64,000 bases of DNA from Demequina salsinemoris (GTDB lineage: Bacteria; Actinomycetota; Actinomycetes; Actinomycetales; Demequinaceae). Each line of letters opens with the position of its first letter. Position 1 is the stretch's first letter. Shown piece after piece: positions 1 to 7,607 of this stretch. The position numbers and the translations under genes were made by a program. The stretch spans positions 721,551 to 785,550 of the forward strand of contig NZ_BBQZ01000001.1 in the NCBI RefSeq assembly GCF_000974805.1, given 5' to 3'. The notes under the pieces are model-generated. The model did not search any database. It had not been told where the DNA came from and saw nothing but the letters and a program-made list of their open reading frames with translations.

Positions 1-1
1 C

Positions 2-145
2 GGCACGATGGGCTACAACGCCAGGCAGGACGCGGTGCTCACCACGCTCGCCGCGCTCGAGGCGGTGCTGCGGCGCGAGGGCTTCGGGCTCCCGGCCGGC
101 GGCGGGGTCGACGAGGCGTATCGCGTCTACGCGGAGGCGGCGTGA
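2..145 (+). CDS. pucG: C-terminal end of a PucG-like (S)-ureidoglycine--glyoxylate aminotransferase (partial)
   Basis: Only the last 47 codons are in the window; the gene enters from the left edge in frame 2. The tail begins GTMGYNARQDAVLTTLAALE, which matches the C-terminus of PLP-dependent alanine/ureidoglycine--glyoxylate aminotransferases, where a GxMG stretch precedes a helix of the form VLxxLxALExxL. In purine breakdown this enzyme transaminates ureidoglycine with glyoxylate. The assignment rests on the short tail plus context: its stop codon overlaps the GTG of the allantoate amidohydrolase gene (GTGA), which supplies its substrate. A serine--glyoxylate aminotransferase tail would look similar, so the substrate comes mainly from the neighbour. 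Confidence 0.7.
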   Translation, partial: GTMGYNARQDAVLTTLAALEAVLRREGFGLPAGGGVDEAYRVYAEAA

Positions 146-1434
146 CCTCGCCGGCCGACATCGTCCCCGGTCCCGTGTCGCCCGAGGACGCTGACGGACC
201 CGTCCCCTTCTCGGCGGCCGAGATCCTCGAGCGCTGCGACATCCTCGCGACTCACAGCTCGCGCATCGGCGCGATCGAGCGCTCGTACCTGACGGCCGAG
301 CACGCCCGCACGAACTGGACGGTGGGCGAGTGGATGGCCGAGGCGGGGCTCGAGCCATGGCAGGACGCCGCGGGCAACCAGCGCGGCACGCTCGCAGGGC
401 CCGAGGACGATGCGCCGGTCCTCATGCTCGCCTCGCACCTCGACACCGTGCCTGGCGCGGGCAGGTACGACGGCATCCTCGGCACGCTGATGGCGATCGC
501 GGTCGTCGGTCGGCTGTCGGCGAAGGGCGTCGAGCTGCCGTTCGGCATCGAGGTGCTGGGCTTCGCGGACGAGGAGGGGACCCGCTTCGGGCGCACCCTG
601 CTTGGCTCATGCGCCGTCGCCGGCGCGTGGCAGGACTCGTGGTGGGATCTGAAGGACGCCCAGGGCATCTCCCTGCGCACGGCCTTCGAGGCCTTCGGTC
701 TGGACCCGTCGCGGATCGAGGAGGCGGCGCTGCCGCGCGAGCAGGTGCTCGGCTACCTCGAGGCGCACATCGAGCAGGGGCCCCTGCTCGAGGACGCGGG
801 CCGCGCGCTCGGCGTCGTCACCGGCATCATGGGCGCTCGCCGCTTCGACCTCACGATGATCGGTGAGGCGGGACACGCGGGCGGGATGCCGTACGGCAGG
901 CGCCGCGACGGGCTGCTCGGGGCCTCGGAGCTGGTCACGGCGATCGAGGAGCTGTCGCGCGACAACGGCGCCATCGGGACCGTCGGCCGCATGCAGGCCT
1001 TCCCTGGCGCTGCGAACGTCATCCCCGGGCGAGCGGAGTTCTCGCTCGACCTGCGCGCCGAGACCGACGCTCTCAGGGACCACGTCTGGGACCTCATCCA
1101 GGAGCGCGCCGAGAAGATCTGCGCCGCGCGGAACCTGTCCTTCGAGGCGGTCGAGAGGCATGACGCCACGGCCACCGTCGTGGGAACGCGCCTGGCCGAC
1201 GCCATCCGCGCCGGGATCGCGGCGACGGGCGACGCGGAGCCGCTCGAGCTGCTGTCCAAGGCCGGCCACGACGCGATGGCCGTCGCGTCGCTCACGGACT
1301 ACGCGATGCTGTTCGTGCGCTGCGGGGGCGGGATCTCGCATCACAGGGACGAGTCGGTGATCGAGGCGGACGTCGCGCTCGCGCTCGACGCGTTCGAGGC
1401 GGCCGTCCTGGACCTGGCCCGCGACTTCTGCTGA
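142..1434 (+). CDS. allC: Allantoate amidohydrolase (M20 / amidase-hydantoinase family)
   Basis: 430 aa, normal for the family. It hydrolyses allantoate to ureidoglycine, ammonia and CO2 in the cytosol. The binuclear metal site is intact: SHLDTVPGAGRYDG (His and bridging Asp), FADEEGTRFG (Glu pair), EAHIEQGPLLE (His), and a late GGGISHHRDESV segment (His). A dimerisation-domain segment GEAGHAGGMPYGRRRD lies in the middle, as in AllC, beta-ureidopropionase and N-carbamoylase. The GTG start overlaps the upstream aminotransferase stop by 4 nt, implying translational coupling. N-carbamoyl amino acid hydrolase is the main alternative; the purine-catabolic neighbours (uraD, uraH, aminotransferase) favour allantoate. 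The gene contains one GGACGATGC motif at 405-413. Confidence 0.85.
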   Translation: MTSPADIVPGPVSPEDADGPVPFSAAEILERCDILATHSSRIGAIERSYLTAEHARTNWTVGEWMAEAGLEPWQDAAGNQRGTLAGPEDDAPVLMLASHLDTVPGAGRYDGILGTLMAIAVVGRLSAKGVELPFGIEVLGFADEEGTRFGRTLLGSCAVAGAWQDSWWDLKDAQGISLRTAFEAFGLDPSRIEEAALPREQVLGYLEAHIEQGPLLEDAGRALGVVTGIMGARRFDLTMIGEAGHAGGMPYGRRRDGLLGASELVTAIEELSRDNGAIGTVGRMQAFPGAANVIPGRAEFSLDLRAETDALRDHVWDLIQERAEKICAARNLSFEAVERHDATATVVGTRLADAIRAGIAATGDAEPLELLSKAGHDAMAVASLTDYAMLFVRCGGGISHHRDESVIEADVALALDAFEAAVLDLARDFC

Positions 1435-1563
1435 CGGAGGGCATGAGAACGGCGCCTGGAGCCCCATCGCACCCGACGCCTGCGCGAAACCCTACGTGGG
1501 CGATTTGCCCCGGTCAACCGGTTCGGCGCCAATTCACCTGTCACCGGCCCTGATAGGCAGACG

Positions 1564-1569
1564 TACCGT
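1564..1569 (+). promoter_or_regulatory. -10 hexamer TACCGT, leaderless phzF-like start
   Basis: TACCGT lies 7 nt before the ATG at 1577 and there is no Shine-Dalgarno sequence. This spacing puts transcription start at or next to the A of ATG. The same geometry recurs at seven other genes in the window. Confidence 0.55.
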
Positions 1570-1576
1570 AGCCGCC

Positions 1577-2443
1577 ATGACTGAGCACCCCTTCCGCCAG
1601 GTCGATGTCTTCGGCAACGGACCCTACTCGGGCAACCCCGTCGCCGTGATCCTCGACGCCGACGACCTCACCACCGAGCAGATGGCGCGCATCGCGAACT
1701 GGACGAACCTGTCCGAGACGACCTTCGTGCTCTCGCCCACGGACCCGGCCGCCGACTATCGCGTCCGCATCTTCACCGTGGCGGAGGAGCTCCCGTTCGC
1801 GGGCCACCCGACGCTCGGCACGGCCCGCGCGTGGCTCGACGCTGGCGGCGTGCCTCAGGTTCCCGGCCGCGTCACCCAGGAGTGCGGAGTCGGCCTGGTG
1901 CCGCTCACGCACGAGGGGACGATGCTCGCCTTCGCGGCCCCGGACCGGCTCCGTTCGGGCCCGGTGGACGAGGACGATGTGGCGGTCGCGTGCGAGCGGC
2001 TGCGCCTGGACCGCGCCGACGTGGTCGCGGCCGAGTGGGTCGACAACGGGCCCGGCTGGCTCGGGCTGCTCCTCAAGGACGCGCAGAGCGTGCTCGACGT
2101 GCGACCCGACACCGCCGCGCGCGAGGACAAGGGCTTCTTCGGCATCGTCGGGCTGTACGGCGACACCGGGCAGGGTGGCGACGGGCCGGAGGGCGTCGCG
2201 GCCGAGGTCCGCGCCTTCGTCGGCGACCCCGGCGCGGGCCTGTTCGAGGACCCGGTGACGGGCAGCCTCAACGCCTCGGTGGCGCAATGGCTGACATCGG
2301 CGGGCATCCTCGCCGCGCCGTACGAGGCGCGTCAGGGCACCGTGCTCGGCCGCGACGGACGCATCACGGTGACCGCATCCGACGGCGAGCTGTGGATCGG
2401 CGGCGCGACGCAGGTGGCGGTGTCGGGGACGATCGAGGCGTAG
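1577..2443 (+). CDS. PhzF family isomerase/epimerase
   Basis: 288 aa with the two-fold pseudo-symmetric PhzF (diaminopimelate epimerase-like) fold expected from sequence. The family signatures are present: FRQVDVFGNGPYSGNPVAV at the N-terminus, the catalytic Glu in NLSETTFVL, FAGHPTLGTA, and GLFEDPVTGSLNASVAQWL near the end. PhzF acts in phenazine synthesis, but most chromosomal members have unknown substrates; there is no phenazine gene set here. The ATG at 1577 is preferred over an upstream in-frame start at 1496, because conservation begins at MTEHPFRQ and a -10 element lies 7 nt upstream. It converges on the MobA-like gene with 3 nt between the stop codons. Confidence 0.85.
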   Translation: MTEHPFRQVDVFGNGPYSGNPVAVILDADDLTTEQMARIANWTNLSETTFVLSPTDPAADYRVRIFTVAEELPFAGHPTLGTARAWLDAGGVPQVPGRVTQECGVGLVPLTHEGTMLAFAAPDRLRSGPVDEDDVAVACERLRLDRADVVAAEWVDNGPGWLGLLLKDAQSVLDVRPDTAAREDKGFFGIVGLYGDTGQGGDGPEGVAAEVRAFVGDPGAGLFEDPVTGSLNASVAQWLTSAGILAAPYEARQGTVLGRDGRITVTASDGELWIGGATQVAVSGTIEA

Positions 2444-2446
2444 CCC

Positions 2447-3004
2447 TCAGTCGTCGACGTCGGTCCCGCCGCCGAGGTCGGTGCAGTCGATCTCCTGCGC
2501 CCCGTGCGCGGCGAGATAGGGCCCCGCGCCGCGGTCGCCGTCGAGCGCCGCGAGCAGCGGTCCCCAGTGCCGCCTGCCGATGAGGACCGGATGCCCGGGC
2601 TCGCCGCCGAACGTCGCGCGCGCGAGCACCGCATCGTCCGTCGCTGCCTCCAGCACTCGGAGAGCGGCCGCGACCGTCTGCTCGGGGAGGTCGACGAGGG
2701 TCACGAGGATCGCCTCGGCCCCTCGCTCGGTCGCGTCCTCGACGACCTTGCGCAGCGACACGGACTGGCCCTCGGCCCAGTTCCACGCCACCACGGTCTC
2801 TGCCCAGTCGGGCACGAGCACCTCGGCCTCGTACGCCTGGGCGCCGACGACGACGATCACAGGGGCGCACCCGGCGTCGCGCAGGGTGCTCGCCGCGATC
2901 TCGACCCACGGCGTGCCGTCCTCAGCGCGGCGCAGCGCCTTGGGGCCGCCCGCGCGCGCACCCGCGCCCGCTGCCAGCACCGCTCCCGCGACCCGCATTG
3001 CCAT
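2447..3004 (-). CDS. MobA/MocA-like molybdenum cofactor nucleotidyltransferase
   Basis: 185 aa. It carries the nucleotidyltransferase signature AVLAAGAGARAGGPKAL (LAAGxSxRxGxxK type), an LVTLVDLPEQT motif matching the metal-binding Asp region, and PGHPVLIGRRHW followed by GDRGAGPYL, which is typical of MocA/CoxI-associated enzymes. Such proteins attach CMP to molybdopterin to make the MCD cofactor used by xanthine dehydrogenase-family enzymes. The Mo hydroxylase it would serve is probably the fused XDH at 39-42 kb. The ATG at 3004 follows a TAGTGT hexamer (3012-3017, minus strand) by 7 nt without a Shine-Dalgarno sequence, so the message is probably leaderless; ATG 2998 is an alternative start. 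It contains a GCATCGTCC motif at 2631. Confidence 0.8.
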   Translation of the reverse strand: MAMRVAGAVLAAGAGARAGGPKALRRAEDGTPWVEIAASTLRDAGCAPVIVVVGAQAYEAEVLVPDWAETVVAWNWAEGQSVSLRKVVEDATERGAEAILVTLVDLPEQTVAAALRVLEAATDDAVLARATFGGEPGHPVLIGRRHWGPLLAALDGDRGAGPYLAAHGAQEIDCTDLGGGTDVDD

Positions 3005-3011
3005 ACTGGTC

Positions 3012-3017
3012 ACACTA
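3012..3017 (-). promoter_or_regulatory. -10 hexamer TAGTGT, leaderless MobA-like start
   Basis: Minus-strand TAGTGT, then 7 nt, then ATG (3004). No Shine-Dalgarno sequence. It lies in the short divergent region shared with uraD. Confidence 0.55.
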
Positions 3018-3061
3018 CGCGCGCGCGATTCGGAGCGCGTCGTGAGACCAGGGGAGATGCT

Positions 3062-3541
3062 GTGACGGTGAAGGCGACCCGCGAGGACCTTCTCGCGTGC
3101 CTGCGCGTGGAGCGCTGGGCCGACGAGATGGCCGCCCAGGAGTTCGACTCGATGCTCGAGATGGAGCGTGCGGCGGTGTCGATCGCGACGCCGCTGAGCG
3201 ACGCCGAGATCGACGAGGCGCTCGCCGCGCACCCCCGCATCGGCGAGAGGAAGGCCGGGGACGATGCTGAGGCGAGGTTCTCCGCATCAGAGCAGGCCGC
3301 ATCGTCCACGGACGATGCGGCGCTCGCCGCGCGCCTGACGGCGCTGAACGTCGCGTACGAGGAGGCGTTCGGGCGGGTCTTCCTCATCCGCGCCGCGGGC
3401 CGGTCGCGCGAGGAGATCGTCGCCGAGATCGAGCGAAGGATCGGCAACGACGACGCCGCGGAGCTCGCGGAGGTCGCCGACCAGCTGCGCGGCATCGCCC
3501 TCCTGAGGCTGCGCTCGACCTACGAGGAGGCACTCGCATGA
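3062..3541 (+). CDS. uraD: OHCU decarboxylase
   Basis: 159 aa. It decarboxylates 2-oxo-4-hydroxy-4-carboxy-5-ureidoimidazoline to S-allantoin. The helical family signatures are LSDAEIDEALAAHPRIGER (containing the catalytic His), FGRVFLIRAAGRSREEI, and the C-terminal NDDAAELAEVADQLRGIAL. The GTG at 3062 follows AGGGGAG and fits the family N-terminus; longer in-frame extensions run antisense to the MobA-like gene and are rejected. The stop overlaps uraH by 4 nt (ATGA), so the two consecutive steps are co-translated. Inside the gene, 3299-3318 forms a perfect inverted pair of the window-wide motif, GCATCGTCC-ac-GGACGATGC, in addition to a copy at 3259. Confidence 0.9.
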   Translation: MTVKATREDLLACLRVERWADEMAAQEFDSMLEMERAAVSIATPLSDAEIDEALAAHPRIGERKAGDDAEARFSASEQAASSTDDAALAARLTALNVAYEEAFGRVFLIRAAGRSREEIVAEIERRIGNDDAAELAEVADQLRGIALLRLRSTYEEALA

Positions 3542-3870
3542 GCCACGTGACGACGCATGTGCTGGACGCGGTGGCGGGAGTGCCCGCCGCCGGTATCGCG
3601 GTCACGCTCTCGCGACGGGGCGCCGAGGGGTGGGAGCCCGTCGCGCAGGGCCTCACCGATGCGGACGGACGCGTGCGCGACCTCGGGCCGGAAGCGCTCG
3701 AGCCCGGCGTGTACCAGGTGCGCTTCGAGACGGGCGTGTACTTCGCGCGACGCAACGTGGAGACCTTCTACCCGCAAGTCGAGATCGCGTTCTCGGTCGC
3801 GGGAGGCGAGCACCATCACGTGCCGCTGCTGCTCAGCCCGTTCGCGTACTCGACGTATCGGGGGAGCTGA
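3538..3870 (+). CDS. uraH: 5-hydroxyisourate hydrolase (transthyretin-like)
   Basis: 110 aa, full length. It hydrolyses 5-hydroxyisourate to OHCU, the step before UraD. Both diagnostic ends are present: the N-terminal SHVTTHVLDAVAGVPAAGI with its catalytic His, and the C-terminal tetrapeptide YRGS that separates HIU hydrolases from transthyretin. A central HHHVPLLLSPFAYSTYRGS segment supplies the remaining active-site residues. Gene order uraD-uraH with a 4-nt overlap fits one transcript with the product of the second feeding the first. A strong hairpin ends this unit at 3962-3993. No uricase gene is visible nearby. Confidence 0.92.
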   Translation: MSHVTTHVLDAVAGVPAAGIAVTLSRRGAEGWEPVAQGLTDADGRVRDLGPEALEPGVYQVRFETGVYFARRNVETFYPQVEIAFSVAGGEHHHVPLLLSPFAYSTYRGS

Positions 3871-3961
3871 CGGGGCGAGGTTCCGTCGGCTGGTGAGCCG
3901 TGTCGGGGACGAAGGTCCCGGTCGCGGGAATGGAATCCCTCGACGAGTCGTTGTGACGCTC

Positions 3962-3993
3962 AGAGGGTTCGCCAGTCCCCGGGCGAACCCTCT
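3962..3993 (+). terminator. Rho-independent-type hairpin after uraDH
   Basis: Perfect 12-bp stem AGAGGGTTCGCC / GGCGAACCCTCT with an 8-nt loop. It lies 92 nt after the uraH stop and 54 nt before the DsbA-like ATG. The U-tract is weak, as usual in high-GC actinomycetes. The 3871-3961 stretch holds only short GC-rich hairpins. Confidence 0.7.
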
Positions 3994-4046
3994 TGCACGT
4001 CCCGGCCAGGGCATCGTCCCTGGACAGATCGCTGGAAGGAGCGCCC

Positions 4047-4691
4047 ATGGTCAACGTCGAGGTCTGGTCCGATGTCGCGTGCCCGTGGTGCTACCTGGGC
4101 AAGCGCCGCATGGAGAAGGCGATCGAGGCCTTCGACGGCGATGTCACCGTCACCTGGAGGAGCTTCCAGCTCGATCCGACGATCCCGCACGGCGAGCACA
4201 CCCCCCACGCCGAGGCGCTCTCCAAGAAGTTCAACGCGCCCGTCGAGCGGATCAAGGAGATGAACCAGCGGCTCATCGACCTGGGCGCCGACGAGGGTCT
4301 CGAGTACAACTTCGACCGCTACATCCAGGCGAACACCCGCGACGCGCACCGCGTGCTGCACATGGCGCAGGAGCGTGGGCTCGGGGGTGCGATGAAGGAT
4401 CGGCTGCTCAAGGCGCAGTTCACCGACGGCGCGATCGTCGACGACCCCGACGTGCTCGCGGGGCTTTCTGAGGAGGTCGGGCTCGACGGCGCCGAGGCGC
4501 GGGCGATGCTCGCGACCGACCGGTACGACGCCGACGTGCAGGCCGACATCGACGAGGCCGCGGCGCTCGGGTCCAACGGGGTGCCGTTCTTCGTGTTCGA
4601 CCGCGCGTTCGCGGTCTCGGGTGCGCAGTCCGTCGAGGTGTTCGCGACCGCGCTCGAGCGCGCTCGGGAGAAGGCCACCGCGGAGGCCTGA
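4047..4691 (+). CDS. DsbA family (FrnE-like) thiol oxidoreductase
   Basis: 214 aa, cytoplasmic (no signal peptide or membrane segment). The N-terminus NVEVWSDVACPWCYLGKRR holds the CPWC redox/active-site motif right after beta-strand 1, and GVPFFVFD supplies the cis-proline segment. Together these define the DsbA-like thioredoxin fold with an all-helical insertion, as in FrnE and 2-hydroxychromene-2-carboxylate isomerases. FrnE-type proteins act in disulfide exchange or polyketide steps; the role here is unassigned. ATG 4047 is chosen for the upstream GGAAGGA; an in-frame extension to 3993 starts inside the preceding terminator hairpin and is rejected. Confidence 0.85.
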   Translation: MVNVEVWSDVACPWCYLGKRRMEKAIEAFDGDVTVTWRSFQLDPTIPHGEHTPHAEALSKKFNAPVERIKEMNQRLIDLGADEGLEYNFDRYIQANTRDAHRVLHMAQERGLGGAMKDRLLKAQFTDGAIVDDPDVLAGLSEEVGLDGAEARAMLATDRYDADVQADIDEAAALGSNGVPFFVFDRAFAVSGAQSVEVFATALERAREKATAEA

Positions 4692-4722
4692 CACGGCTCC
4701 CGCATCGTCCCTGCTCGGCGCG

Positions 4723-4728
4723 TAGGCT
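4723..4728 (+). promoter_or_regulatory. -10 hexamer TAGGCT, leaderless deoD start
   Basis: TAGGCT followed by 7 nt and ATG at 4736, no Shine-Dalgarno sequence. A GCATCGTCC motif sits at 4702-4710, where a -35 region would be. Confidence 0.6.
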
Positions 4729-4735
4729 CGGCCTC

Positions 4736-5446
4736 ATGCCTACTCCGCACATCTCCGCGCCCGACGGCGCCTTCGCCCCCGACGTCCTCCTGCCCGGCGA
4801 CCCGCGCCGCGCCACGCGCATCGCCGAGACCTTCCTCGACGATGCCGAGCTGGTGACCGAGGTGCGCGGCATCCTCGGCTACACGGGCACCTACCAGGGG
4901 CGTCCCATGTCCGTGATGGCGACGGGGATGGGCATGCCGTCCGCGACGATCTACACGACCGAGCTGATCCGGAACTATGGCGTGAAGCGGCTCGTGCGCG
5001 TCGGCACGGTCGGCGGCATCCACATGGACCTGCAGCTCGGCGACGTGGTCGCGGCCTCCGCCGCCCACACCGACTCGGCCATGACGACCAAGCGGCTGCC
5101 TGGAGTCCACTACTCGCACGCGCCGTCGTTCTCGCTGCTGCGCGCGGCCGCGGACTATGCCGATGAGGCCGGGGCTCCGCTGCGCGTCGGACCCGTGCTG
5201 ACCTCGGATGCGTTCTACCAGCCCGACGAGACGCTTGTCCCGCGCCTCGCGGCCTACGGCACGCTGGCTGTGGAGATGGAGGCCGCGGGGCTCTACGCCG
5301 TGGCCGCGGCCGAGGGCGTCGAGGCGCTCATGGTCGGCACCGTGTCAGATCACGTGGTCAAGGGCGAGTTCCTCGAGGCCGACGAGCGCGAGAAGACCTT
5401 CGCGGCGATGGTGTCCGTCGCGCTGGGAGCGCTGATGCGAGCCTAG
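4736..5446 (+). CDS. deoD: Purine nucleoside phosphorylase, DeoD type
   Basis: 236 aa, the usual length for hexameric PNPs. It cleaves purine ribo- and deoxyribonucleosides with phosphate to give free base and (deoxy)ribose-1-phosphate. Visible motifs: LLPGDPRRA (phosphate-binding glycine loop), MATGMGMPSATIYTTELI, RVGTVGGI, VEMEAAGLY (ribose-binding Glu) and GTVSDHV (catalytic Asp). This gene links nucleoside salvage to the purine-catabolic genes just upstream. The start sits 7 nt after a TAGGCT -10, consistent with a leaderless mRNA. The stop codon shares CTAG with the stop of the convergent TetR gene. Confidence 0.92.
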   Translation: MPTPHISAPDGAFAPDVLLPGDPRRATRIAETFLDDAELVTEVRGILGYTGTYQGRPMSVMATGMGMPSATIYTTELIRNYGVKRLVRVGTVGGIHMDLQLGDVVAASAAHTDSAMTTKRLPGVHYSHAPSFSLLRAAADYADEAGAPLRVGPVLTSDAFYQPDETLVPRLAAYGTLAVEMEAAGLYAVAAAEGVEALMVGTVSDHVVKGEFLEADEREKTFAAMVSVALGALMRA

Positions 5447-6078
5447 AGCTCGAGGTCCGCGTAGCGGCTGAGCTGGTCGCGCACCGCGCCGACCAGGTCG
5501 ACCGACTCCGGATCGAGCAGCCACTGTGGATCCAAGCCGTCGCGCATGCCCGCGATCTGGCCCGCGGCGACCGGGATGTCCGCGGCGGGCACGCGCAGCA
5601 GCCCGCGCTCCGCGAGGTCCTCGAGAGCCACCGTCGCGTGGTGGCGCACCTCGGCGTACCAGCGACGCATGTAGCCGTGGGCCGGATGCGTGGGGGAGAG
5701 CGACTCTGCTGCGATCATCCGGAACATGCGGGTCTCGGGGGCCTCGACGCTGCGCTCGACATCGCGCTCGGCCAGCGCGACAAGGCCGCGCAGGAACTGC
5801 TCGCCGTCGCCCGAGTCGAGGTCGAACTGCGCGCCCGCGCGCTGAACCGAGCGGTCGAGCACGGCCTCGAGAAGCGCGGCCTTGTCGGGGAAGTGGTGGA
5901 GGACGCCGGTGTGGGACAGTCCCGCGAGCTTCGCGACGTCGCGGATCGAGGTGCCGTTGAAGCCCCTGTCGGCGAAGGCCTGCACCGCCGCGTCGAGGAT
6001 CTGGTCACGGCGCTCGGCTGACGCGACCGCCTGGCGGCTCTCGCGGCGGCGGACGTCGACGTCATCTGTCAGCGGCAT
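5443..6078 (-). CDS. TetR family transcriptional regulator
   Basis: 211 aa. The N-terminal HTH is canonical: RRDQILDAAVQAFADRGFNG, then SIRDVAKLAGLSHTGVLHHF and PDKAALLEAVLDRS. The C-terminal ligand domain is unassigned. Upstream on the minus strand there is a TAGGGT -10 and a GGAGGAG ribosome site before the ATG. It lies just downstream of the MFS gene on the same strand and close to the rhamnosidase, so control of that sugar locus is plausible. A strong terminator (6117-6156) lies between the MFS gene and this promoter, so it is transcribed separately. Overlaps the deoD stop by 4 nt. Confidence 0.88.
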   Translation of the reverse strand: MPLTDDVDVRRRESRQAVASAERRDQILDAAVQAFADRGFNGTSIRDVAKLAGLSHTGVLHHFPDKAALLEAVLDRSVQRAGAQFDLDSGDGEQFLRGLVALAERDVERSVEAPETRMFRMIAAESLSPTHPAHGYMRRWYAEVRHHATVALEDLAERGLLRVPAADIPVAAGQIAGMRDGLDPQWLLDPESVDLVGAVRDQLSRYADLEL

Positions 6079-6116
6079 GGTCTCCTCCGGTCGTGTTCAC
6101 CCTAGTCCGTAGACGG

Positions 6117-6156
6117 CGATGCGCGGCCCTCCCGTGAGTGGAAGGGCCGCGCATCG
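6117..6156 (-). terminator. Terminator hairpin downstream of the MFS gene
   Basis: 14-bp perfect stem CGATGCGCGGCCCT / AGGGCCGCGCATCG with a 12-nt loop, 18 nt beyond the MFS stop codon. Confidence 0.7.
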
Positions 6157-6174
6157 TGTCGAGCGGATCAGGGG

Positions 6175-7467
6175 TCAGCGGACTCCGCGGATCGGGGCGA
6201 TCAGCACCGCGCCGACCGCGCCCGCAACGGATGCCGCGAGGAAGAACACCGTGAAGTTCTGCGGGTTGTCGGCGGTCGCGCCGATGGCGAGCAGCGCCGG
6301 TGCGACGGCGGGAACCAGGATGTTCGGCAGCGAGGCCGCGAGGTTCATGATGCCGAGGTCCTTCGCGGCGTCCTCCTTCGAGGGCAGCACCTGGGTGATG
6401 AGCGCGAAGTCGACCGCGAGGTAGATGCCCTGGCCGATGCCCATCACGATCAGCGCGAGCAGGAAGTCGTTGAAGCTGGTCGCCCGGGCGATGAGCACGA
6501 GGCCCACGGTGAACAGCAGTGCGGACGCCCACACGAACGGCTTGCGACGGTTCACCTTGTCCGAGACCTTGCCGGCGATGTTGGCGAGCAGGAAGGACAG
6601 GCCGCCGGAGAGCAGGTTGGCGAGGAACACCTTGCCGCCCACCTCGAGCGGATCGATGTGCAGCCCCATGATCAGGTAGACCGCCATGTAGGCGTTGACG
6701 GCCGCGATCGCGCAGAAGACCGCGAAGCGGCTCGCGAAGGCCAGCGCGTAGTTGGTGTGCTTGACCGGGTTCACCCAGAAGGTCGAGGGCAGCGACGTGA
6801 CGTCGAAGTCGGGGCGGCCCTCCTTCTTCAGGCGATCGTCCTTGAGGACGAAGGCGAACACGACCAGCGCGATGGCTCCGAGCACTGCCGGGACCATGAT
6901 CATGAGCGTCGTCTGCGGCTCGAACAGCGAGGCGATCCAGAGGCCGACGACCGCGCCGGCGACGCCCGCGACGCCGAACAGCGCCGAGGCCGGGCCGCGC
7001 TTCTCGGGCGAGAACTGGTCGGGCACGCTCGAGCCGAGGGCCGTGTAGGAGGCGATCTGGCCGATCGTCATGAGGGTCCAGCCGGCACTTAGTATCGCGG
7101 TGCTGGTGGCGATCAGCACGAGCAGAGCGCCGAGGAGGAGGAAGGCAGCGCCCGCGAGGAGGTAGGGGCGGCGACGCCCGAGGGGGCCGGTGGTGCGGTC
7201 ACTCAGGCGTCCCACGATCGGGAAGCAGAGGAGTGCCGCGACGCCGGCGGACATGCTTGCCACGGAGATGATCGTGGTGGAGTTGTCCGCGTCGATCGCG
7301 GTGGCTTGCAGGGGCATCGTCAGGATGCCGACCGACAGCAGCGATCCCATCAGGAGGACCGAAGCGAATCCGAGGGAGATCAGGAACCCGGTTCCGGGAT
7401 TGCGGTATTCGGGCGTGGGGGGCGCCTCTTCGTTGCCAGGCGTCGTATCGACGTGCGACGTGGTCAT
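6175..7467 (-). CDS. MFS transporter, probable glycoside carrier
   Basis: 430 aa, twelve predicted hydrophobic segments in two halves. The loop between TM2 and TM3 reads GRLSDRTTGPLGRRRPYLL, which resembles GPH/sucrose-type sugar carriers more than drug exporters. An equivalent GKVSDKVNRRKPFVW loop opens the second half. The ATG at 7467 is preceded by AAAGGTG; the in-frame extension to 7536 has no ribosome site and is rejected. It is divergent from the GH78 rhamnosidase with a 140-nt shared control region, suggesting import of a rhamnose-containing glycoside or its product. Substrate is inferred from context only. Confidence 0.8.
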   Translation of the reverse strand: MTTSHVDTTPGNEEAPPTPEYRNPGTGFLISLGFASVLLMGSLLSVGILTMPLQATAIDADNSTTIISVASMSAGVAALLCFPIVGRLSDRTTGPLGRRRPYLLAGAAFLLLGALLVLIATSTAILSAGWTLMTIGQIASYTALGSSVPDQFSPEKRGPASALFGVAGVAGAVVGLWIASLFEPQTTLMIMVPAVLGAIALVVFAFVLKDDRLKKEGRPDFDVTSLPSTFWVNPVKHTNYALAFASRFAVFCAIAAVNAYMAVYLIMGLHIDPLEVGGKVFLANLLSGGLSFLLANIAGKVSDKVNRRKPFVWASALLFTVGLVLIARATSFNDFLLALIVMGIGQGIYLAVDFALITQVLPSKEDAAKDLGIMNLAASLPNILVPAVAPALLAIGATADNPQNFTVFFLAASVAGAVGAVLIAPIRGVR

Positions 7468-7520
7468 CGTCAAGCACCTTTGCTCTTGGTGGGGTTCCTC
7501 GTCGAACCCCGGTGAGGCAG

Positions 7521-7550
7521 AACGTAGCAGCGCCACCGACCACTTGTAAA
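7521..7550 (-). promoter_or_regulatory. Possible promoter of the MFS gene
   Basis: Minus strand TTTACA (7545-7550), 18-nt spacer, TACGTT (7521-7526). It lies within the 140-nt divergent region between the MFS and rhamnosidase genes. The CTTG-N6-CAAG inverted repeat at 7543-7556 overlaps the -35 and could be an operator. Confidence 0.35.
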
Positions 7551-7607
7551 GTCAAGACATTCCATGTGGTAGAAATGACCTATCGCCGACGTCAAGGAGG
7601 ACCCGCG

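Noticed and set aside
3871..4046. Small RNA or leader between uraH and the DsbA-like gene
   Set aside because: Short GC-rich hairpins are common by chance; only the 12-bp terminator stem stands out.
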